A stretch of DNA of 5,598 nt. Origin: Dehalococcoidia bacterium (GTDB taxonomy: Bacteria > Chloroflexota > Dehalococcoidia > GIF9 > AB-539-J10). Made by a program: the position numbers and the translations under genes. Below are positions 1 through 4,767 of the stretch, in pieces. The DNA is taken from contig DAOUSX010000090.1 of assembly GCA_030627025.1 (NCBI GenBank), forward strand, positions 1 to 5,598, in the 5' to 3' direction. Position 1 is the first letter of the stretch. The number at the start of each line of letters is the position of its first letter. Under the pieces are notes generated by a model that saw only the letters and a list, made by a program, of their open reading frames with translations, did no database searches and was not told the DNA's origin.

Positions 1-956
1 ATATCTTTAACATCCAATCCAGCCCTCTTCAAAGCTTTTTGACTAGCTGGGACAGGACCCTTACCCATGAGGCTGGGCTCAACTCCAGCCCATCCTATGG
101 ACACAATCTTGGCCATAGGCTTAAGCTTGTATTCTTTTGCCTTGCTCCTGGACATCAAAAGCACTGCCACTGCTCCAGCATTCAACGGCGAAGAATTCCC
201 TGGCGTGATAACCCCATCTGGCTTAAAGGATGGGTTTAGAGATGCAGTAGCTTCAAGAGTTGCACCCTTTCTTATCGCCTGGTCTGCATCTATAACTTTC
301 TTACTGCCATCAGCAAGCGTTACCTCAACAGGCATTAGCTCATCTTTGAAGTAGCCCTCATTGAGGGCCTTCTCAGCCAGATTATGGCTTCTAACAGCCC
401 ATTTATCCATGTCTTCCTTGGTCATTCCTAATTCATCCTTGCATTCAGCGAACAGCTTTTCCGCGGTAAGCCCCATGTTTATCGCTGTCATGATGTCGTA
501 CTCTTCTATATAGTGCGGCTGTAGCAACGTTGGGCTTGCATTCAGATGCGGATTCAGACTCATGTCCATGCCAAGATGAGTCATGTGCTCTATACCACAG
601 GCAAAAACAATGTCAGAATAACCCTGTGCAATTTCCATCACCCCCGTGTGCATAGCAGACATGCCAGAACAGCAAACACGTTCTATTCCTTGTGCAGGGA
701 CATTTATGGGCAAATCAGCTAGCATGGCTACTGACCTTCCACCGTAGAGCCACTGCTCCGTCATTTGCATGGTGCATCCGGTAAGCACATCACCAATTTC
801 CTCGGGATTGATCTTTGTCCGCTCGATTATTTTCTTTATCAACCTGCCAGCCAATGCAGGCATGTTTTCGCTGTTAAACACGTCTCTCTCTGGCTCTGCA
901 GGCCTCGACCTTGAAAATGGTGTCCTCAGGTAGTCAACTAATACAACTTCTTCCAT
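1..956 (-). CDS. FadA-like thiolase (3-ketoacyl-CoA thiolase / acetyl-CoA acetyltransferase), 3' end cut by window
   Basis: The first 318 residues of a thiolase are encoded; the frame is open to base 1, so the C-terminus lies outside the window. It begins with MEEVVLVDYLRTPFSRS, close to the E. coli FadA start. The nucleophilic cysteine is C95 in ERVCCSGM (residues 92-99). GIEHMTH (121-127), MGLTAE (161-166), TPGNSSPLNAG (251-261) and GKGPVPA (298-304) are the usual thiolase blocks. The family is typically about 390 residues, so the missing ~70-75 should carry the NEAFA motif, the catalytic GHP histidine and the second cysteine. Known role: CoA-dependent cleavage of 3-ketoacyl-CoA in beta-oxidation, or the reverse condensation of acetyl-CoA. 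FadA-like resemblance favours beta-oxidation, but chain length cannot be read from sequence. The ATG at 956 is fixed by a strong ribosome binding site. The gene follows tRNA-Pro by 38 bp on the same strand, with no terminator between them. Confidence 0.93.
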   Translation of the reverse strand, partial: MEEVVLVDYLRTPFSRSRPAEPERDVFNSENMPALAGRLIKKIIERTKINPEEIGDVLTGCTMQMTEQWLYGGRSVAMLADLPINVPAQGIERVCCSGMSAMHTGVMEIAQGYSDIVFACGIEHMTHLGMDMSLNPHLNASPTLLQPHYIEEYDIMTAINMGLTAEKLFAECKDELGMTKEDMDKWAVRSHNLAEKALNEGYFKDELMPVEVTLADGSKKVIDADQAIRKGATLEATASLNPSFKPDGVITPGNSSPLNAGAVAVLLMSRSKAKEYKLKPMAKIVSIGWAGVEPSLMGKGPVPASQKALKRAGLDVKD

Positions 957-963
957 TCCTTAA

Positions 964-970
964 ACCTCCT
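964..970 (-). promoter_or_regulatory. Ribosome binding site of the thiolase gene
   Basis: On the minus strand AGGAGGT lies seven bases upstream of the ATG at 956, preceded by an A-rich leader. It is the strongest Shine-Dalgarno match in the window and decides the thiolase start. The other genes here have weak or partial sites. This suggests the thiolase is translated independently, whereas the upstream genes may rely more on coupling. Confidence 0.85.
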
Positions 971-994
971 TTTTTAATTTTATTTTATGTAAAG

Positions 995-1067
995 TCGGGG
1001 TGAGAGGATTTGAACCTCCGACCTCATGGTCCCAAACCATGCGCGCTAGCCGTTGCGCCACACCCCG
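995..1067 (-). tRNA. tRNA-Pro, anticodon TGG
   Basis: A complete 73-nt cloverleaf can be folded by hand on the minus strand. The acceptor stem is CGGGGTG/CACCCCG. The D arm is GCGC/GCGC with a GG-containing loop. The anticodon stem CATGG/CCATG holds loop TTTGGGA, whose TGG anticodon (bases 1034-1032) reads CCA and, by wobble, other proline codons. The variable loop has five bases, and the T arm is GGAGG-TTCAAAT-CCTCT with one G-U pair. The discriminator is A73 at base 995, and no CCA is encoded after it, so CCA must be added enzymatically. The C1-G72 pair with A73 is the typical bacterial tRNA-Pro identity pattern; archaeal and eukaryotic tRNA-Pro usually have G1-C72. The gene lies between the iron-sulfur protein and thiolase genes on the same strand. 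Confidence 0.96.
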
Positions 1068-1105
1068 CGGAAGTCATATCTTAACACTTTTGGTAACAAA
1101 AAAGG

Positions 1106-1840
1106 TTATCTACAGTTAGGGCAAACATCAAAAAAGCCTGGAGGCAAATCTAAGCTTTTCGTAATATATTCCAGCTGTTCTTCAGGAGCCCAGTAATTGC
1201 CGCACACCTTGCATTTTTTCAATTTGAACTCTATCTCCCACTTTGGTCCGTGGATCACGCGAGTATCTCCTTTGTCTTCCATTTTTATTGCTCCAGTGGG
1301 ACAAACATAGGCGCAGGAGCCACAGCCAATACACATATCAGGCGACAAATCAACATGCGGCTCTACGCTTTGATTTAGTCCCCGGTTAATGAACTTAATT
1401 GCCTGCCTGCCTACAATTTCTCGACATGTTCTTACACACAAGTCGCAGAGGATACAATCCTCCTCTCTTACCTTAATTCTCGGTTTGTCAACACCTATTT
1501 CCTTAGCCAAATTTCTTACCTTTACAGAGGTAGGACACTTTGCTAATAGCAACTCTGCCGCTAATCTCCGTGCTTCCAATGCTTTTCGTGAAGTTGTCCT
1601 GACCTTTATTCCCTGTTCCACTGGGAAAGTGCAAGCAGTGGTTAACTTAGATGTACCATCAACTATGACCTCAACAGTGCATAACCTGCAGGACCCCAAA
1701 GGGGTGAGATTTTCGTGATGACACAGAGTAGGTATAGAAATATTAAGCTTATCAGCTGCTTCGAGTATCGTTGTACCTTCTTTTACCTTTACCCTTTGGT
1801 TATCTATAGTCAACTCTACCATTGTTCTTCTCTTCATCAT
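1106..1840 (-). CDS. NuoG/HoxU-like iron-sulfur protein: [2Fe-2S] + 2x[4Fe-4S] + C-terminal CxxC pair
   Basis: A 244-residue electron-transfer protein related to the N-terminal part of NuoG and to HoxU. Residues 8-80 form a [2Fe-2S] ferredoxin domain with ligands C40, C51, C54 and C70 (CHHENLTPLGSCRLC, then TAC). Residues 129-180 hold a two-cluster ferredoxin: C129/C132/C135/C139 and C170/C173/C176/C180 (CIGCGSCAYVCP). The His-Cys3 segment that NuoG and HoxU carry between these domains is missing; only KCPTSVKVRNLAKEIG (101-116) remains. C210xxC213 and C240xxC243 could bind zinc or iron, as in some hydrogenase-associated ferredoxins. It starts just downstream of the flavoprotein gene and is presumably its electron partner (inference). 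The longest frame starts with ATG at 1840, but M7 (ATG at 1822, MVELTIDNQ) fits the family start better and has a weak purine-rich AAGAGAAG upstream, giving 238 residues. The protein is soluble, with no signal peptide or membrane segment. Confidence 0.9.
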   Translation of the reverse strand: MMKRRTMVELTIDNQRVKVKEGTTILEAADKLNISIPTLCHHENLTPLGSCRLCTVEVIVDGTSKLTTACTFPVEQGIKVRTTSRKALEARRLAAELLLAKCPTSVKVRNLAKEIGVDKPRIKVREEDCILCDLCVRTCREIVGRQAIKFINRGLNQSVEPHVDLSPDMCIGCGSCAYVCPTGAIKMEDKGDTRVIHGPKWEIEFKLKKCKVCGNYWAPEEQLEYITKSLDLPPGFFDVCPNCR

Positions 1841-1850
1841 CTATCGAAAT

Positions 1851-3803
1851 TTATTCAGCTGTCGCCCATACCATTACTCTATAACACCTGAGACAACGTT
1901 TTGCCTCTTCCAAAGCAGCTTCGGTGTTGAAGCCATTCTCCACCTCTCGAAAGTTACCAATTCTCTTCTTCAATGGTAATTGACTTGTAATTTGCGGCAT
2001 TTCTCTAGGGATAATTTCCTGCTCTCTCTGCGCGGAGATATTAATGCCCTTCACTGCACTTTCCAGTTTAGTGTCTTCACCCTGGGTTACCTTACCCTTT
2101 CTTATATACTGATCAATACTTTGAGCTGCTTTGTTGCCTGATGCCAAAGCATCGATTAATACAGCAGGCCCGGTTACACAATCACCGCCAGCGAAGATTC
2201 CTTCACCACTTGTTTGACAGGTAGTTATATCAGTTTCTATGGTCAGCTGCTTGGCAAGCTTAATCTGGTCCCTAACAGGTAAAAAGGACAAATCAGGCTG
2301 CTGGCCAATAGCTGGAATTATCATGTCTGCTTCCATAACGAACTCCGACCCTTTGATAGGAATAGGTCGTCGTCTGCCACTGGAGTCAGGCTCCCCCAAC
2401 GCCATTTTGATACATTCAGCGCCTATTACTTTACCGTCTTTCGCCAATATCTTGGTAGGCGCAGCTAAGTAACTGATCTTGACACCTTCTTTCTCTGCTT
2501 CTTCTATTTCTGCTTTTCTTGCCGGCATTTCAACCCGAGAACGCCTGTAAACTATATTTACATCCCTAAATCCAAGTCTCAAGCAACTTCTAGCGCAATC
2601 TACAGCTACATCCCCACCTCCAACTATCAGTATTCTATTCTTAGGTTCTATCACCCTGCCCAAATTCACATCCTGCAAGAATTTCATTCCATCAACAAAG
2701 CCTTCATAGTCTTTGTCTTCACCCTCAGCACCCATCTTTCGACCTTTATGAGCACCAATAGCGATGAAAATTGCTTTGTAACCACCCTTCCACAGATCTC
2801 CCATTTCCAAATCTTTACCTATTTTGGTATTTAACCTGATTTCCACGCCCGTTTTTTCAATGAGTTCAATATCTCTATCCAGAATTTTTGTTGGCAAGCG
2901 ATACTGAGGGATACCTACCGCAGCCATACCCCCGGCGATCGGCAATTCTTCGAAGATAGTAACGCGGTAGCCTTTTAGAGCTAAATTGTAACTACAAGCC
3001 AAGCCTGCTGGTCCTGCCCCAATGATGGCTATTTTCTCCTTAGATTTTCTAGGTTTGGCAAATGAAGGAGTTAATCCACTATTCATCTCCCAGTCAGCGA
3101 CGCACCGCTTCAAGAGCCTTATACAAACATGTCCATCATATTGGGCACGTCTACAAGCTTCTTCACAAGGAGCAGTGCATACCCGTCCGATAACGCCGGG
3201 TAGACAAACACCATCTCTTATCAAGCTAAGAGATTCGCCATATCTGTGATTCCTTATCAACTCTATATAACCAGGTATATCCAGGTGAGCCGGACAAGCC
3301 TCCATACAGGGTGCTGTGACCATCACTTTGTAACTTGACTTAGGAACAGTCTTCCTATTCTTCTTTATCAGCTTGAGGTATTCATCTCTATAATATTTGA
3401 TACTATCGATGATCGGTATTGGAGCAGTCTGTCCAAAAGTACACCTGGCATTCTCTTTGACTCCGTTAGCTAGCCATTGTAGTAAATCAATATCCTCCTC
3501 TCCCCCCTTTCCACCCAAAATCTTGGCTAAAGTATCCGCTATCACACCAATTCCAATGTAGCCAACCATACATTCACCGCAACTAATCTTTTGAACTTCC
3601 TTGATATAGGCATGAGCCATATCCACTACGTTAATTTTTTCATCCCATACCACAAATCCATCCCAACCCATAAAGGCTGCCACTTTAGTATGGTCATATC
3701 CTGACGGAAGCCCTAAATCCCGTGCATAGGCGTGCTGCTCGACTCCTAAACCCCTATTATCGACGGTCTTACCAGCCCAACTACTAAAAATAACCTTGCT
3801 CAT
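1851..3803 (-). CDS. NuoF-type Fe-S domain fused to GltD/Nfn-type FAD-NAD(P)H oxidoreductase
   Basis: A 650-residue fusion. Residues 1-70 are an N-terminal extension I do not recognise. Residues 71-143 match the C-terminal iron-sulfur domain of NuoF, with SCGEC (C75, C78) and RCTFGQTAPIP (C121), but the third cysteine of the SCGxCxPC motif is G81. The FMN/NADH domain of NuoF is absent. Residues 160-240 are the GltD-type double-cluster domain (C166, C170, C209, C213, C217). Residues 257-570 are the flavoprotein: FAD fold GAGPAG (262-267), NAD(P)H fold VGGGDVAVDCARS (394-406) and the flavin-closing GIFAGGDCVTGPA (535-547). A linker leads to RCLRC (636-640). GltD proteins are usually about 470 residues. 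The likely role is electron transfer between NAD(P)H and the Por/iron-sulfur partners. The ATG lies 6 bp after the porB stop and the only good purine-rich stretch upstream (GGAG at 3825-3822) is too far away, so coupling to porB is likely. It could instead form a glutamate-synthase-like or Nfn-like enzyme, but no partner for those is visible. Confidence 0.92.
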   Translation of the reverse strand: MSKVIFSSWAGKTVDNRGLGVEQHAYARDLGLPSGYDHTKVAAFMGWDGFVVWDEKINVVDMAHAYIKEVQKISCGECMVGYIGIGVIADTLAKILGGKGGEEDIDLLQWLANGVKENARCTFGQTAPIPIIDSIKYYRDEYLKLIKKNRKTVPKSSYKVMVTAPCMEACPAHLDIPGYIELIRNHRYGESLSLIRDGVCLPGVIGRVCTAPCEEACRRAQYDGHVCIRLLKRCVADWEMNSGLTPSFAKPRKSKEKIAIIGAGPAGLACSYNLALKGYRVTIFEELPIAGGMAAVGIPQYRLPTKILDRDIELIEKTGVEIRLNTKIGKDLEMGDLWKGGYKAIFIAIGAHKGRKMGAEGEDKDYEGFVDGMKFLQDVNLGRVIEPKNRILIVGGGDVAVDCARSCLRLGFRDVNIVYRRSRVEMPARKAEIEEAEKEGVKISYLAAPTKILAKDGKVIGAECIKMALGEPDSSGRRRPIPIKGSEFVMEADMIIPAIGQQPDLSFLPVRDQIKLAKQLTIETDITTCQTSGEGIFAGGDCVTGPAVLIDALASGNKAAQSIDQYIRKGKVTQGEDTKLESAVKGINISAQREQEIIPREMPQITSQLPLKKRIGNFREVENGFNTEAALEEAKRCLRCYRVMVWATAE

Positions 3804-3809
3804 CTTTAC

Positions 3810-4727
3810 TTACTGTGCTTTCTCCTTAAGCCTGGCATACTCAGCACTCACTCGCTGCTGTATTTTGTCTGTCATTTTCGGTGTGAGGTGTCTGAACCTC
3901 CCTTGAGGTTTAAGGTAGTCTGTGACAGGACGTAGCTGAGGAGGGTCATAATTCAGGGTATACTTTCCGTTCTCCATTTCATAAAGAGGGAAAACGCCCG
4001 TTTCCACCGCTAACCTCCCTAACCTTATACTCATATCGGTAGGAATTCGCCAGCCTGTGGGGCAAACCGATAAGATATGAATATACGTGGGGCCTTCAAT
4101 CGCAGTTGCCTTTTTTACCTTATCCATAAGGTCAAAGGGATAACTAGGACAGGCTGTAGCTACATAGGGGATATCGTGAGCAACAGCGATTGCAGGCATA
4201 TTTTTCTTCCAGGTGCTTTGTCCCATACTAACCTTGCCCGCGGGTTGAGTGGTAGTTGAAGCGCCAAAAGGAGTAGCACTCGACCTCTGGATGCCGGTGT
4301 TCATATAAGCCTCGTTATCAAGACAAACATAGAGAAAATCATGCCCTCTTTCAAAGGCGCCGGATATAGCTCCAAGCCCAATGTCGAAGGTTGCTCCATC
4401 ACCGCCCATAGCTACGACCTTGGCCTTGGGTAGAGAAGTTCCTTTGCGATTTAGCGCCTTCATTCCCGCCTCTATGCCTGAAGCTACTATAGCGGAGTTT
4501 TCAAACAAGGTGTGAATCCAGGGAACCTCCCAGGAGGTATAAGGAAGCTGTGAGGATATAATCTCCATACATCCGGTAGACATGGCAACAATTACATTCC
4601 TGCCCAGAGCTTTCATTACAAGCTTCACTGCTAGAGCCTCAGCACACCCTGAACAGGCACGATGTCCGGGTGTGAAACCCTGTCTCTTTGTTACCAAACG
4701 AGGTACATATATACCCAAAGTCTCCAT
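3810..4727 (-). CDS. porB: Pyruvate/2-oxoacid:ferredoxin oxidoreductase beta subunit (TPP-binding)
   Basis: A complete 305-residue PorB. With PorA it converts a 2-oxoacid and CoA to acyl-CoA, CO2 and two low-potential electrons in the cytoplasm, and can run in reverse as a synthase. The thiamine-diphosphate motif is GDG (109-111) followed by DNEAYMNTG (137-145). The proximal [4Fe-4S] ligands are C25 and C28 (ACSGC), C53 (TGCMEI) and C222 (VCPTGW). The 25-residue step from C28 to C53 equals that of Desulfovibrio africanus PFOR as I recall it. The block IQRSSATPFGASTTTQPAGK (146-165) is typical of pyruvate-type PorB, so pyruvate is the favoured substrate; other 2-oxoacids remain possible. The start ATG at 4727 is supported by GGGTGA just upstream. 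The gene follows porA after 40 bp holding a hairpin, and is followed 6 bp later by the flavoprotein gene. Length is normal and all key residues are present. Confidence 0.96.
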   Translation of the reverse strand: METLGIYVPRLVTKRQGFTPGHRACSGCAEALAVKLVMKALGRNVIVAMSTGCMEIISSQLPYTSWEVPWIHTLFENSAIVASGIEAGMKALNRKGTSLPKAKVVAMGGDGATFDIGLGAISGAFERGHDFLYVCLDNEAYMNTGIQRSSATPFGASTTTQPAGKVSMGQSTWKKNMPAIAVAHDIPYVATACPSYPFDLMDKVKKATAIEGPTYIHILSVCPTGWRIPTDMSIRLGRLAVETGVFPLYEMENGKYTLNYDPPQLRPVTDYLKPQGRFRHLTPKMTDKIQQRVSAEYARLKEKAQ

Positions 4728-4731
4728 TACT

Positions 4732-4737
4732 TCACCC
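4732..4737 (-). promoter_or_regulatory. Ribosome binding site of porB, partly inside a hairpin
   Basis: The minus strand reads GGGTGA, four bases before the porB ATG at 4727. Its GGG (4737-4735) is also the closing part of the 3' arm of the intergenic hairpin at 4735-4761, so folding of the message would hide half of the site. Confidence 0.65.
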
Positions 4738-4761
4738 TAAAAATTGTGCCAATTTTTTGGG
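4735..4761 (-). repeat. Intergenic inverted repeat (hairpin) between porA and porB
   Basis: Two 12-base arms are complementary at 11 of 12 positions around a 3-base loop. In the minus-strand transcript the 5' arm is CCCAAAAAATTG (4761-4750), the loop is GCA, and the 3' arm is CAATTTTTAGGG (4746-4735), with one A-A mismatch at 4758/4738. It begins six bases after the porA stop codon and ends eight bases before the porB ATG. There is no T-run after it in the transcribed direction, so it is not a standard intrinsic terminator. It may tune porB translation or stabilise the porA message; either role is inference. Confidence 0.7.
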
Positions 4762-4767
4762 AACCCA

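Noticed and set aside
39..354. Two plus-strand open frames of 66 and 95 residues
   Set aside because: They lie antisense inside the thiolase gene, whose minus frame carries clear family motifs throughout; the plus-strand translations have no recognisable features.
970..994. Promoter in the A/T-rich leader before the thiolase
   Set aside because: Several -10-like strings exist in such AT-rich sequence, and any -35 would fall inside the tRNA T arm with poor match; not supportable.
995..1067. tRNA-Pro as an integration (att) site of a mobile element
   Set aside because: No second copy of the tRNA 3' end, no integrase and no composition change are visible in the window.
1068..1105. Promoter for tRNA-Pro (TTGTTA and TAAGAT-like hexamers)
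   Set aside because: The two hexamers are only about 10 bases apart, well short of the usual 16-18, so they do not form a credible promoter.
1091..1108. Terminator after the NuoG-like gene
   Set aside because: Only a 4-bp TAAC/GTTA stem can form around a T-rich loop, with no T-run after it; too weak to call.
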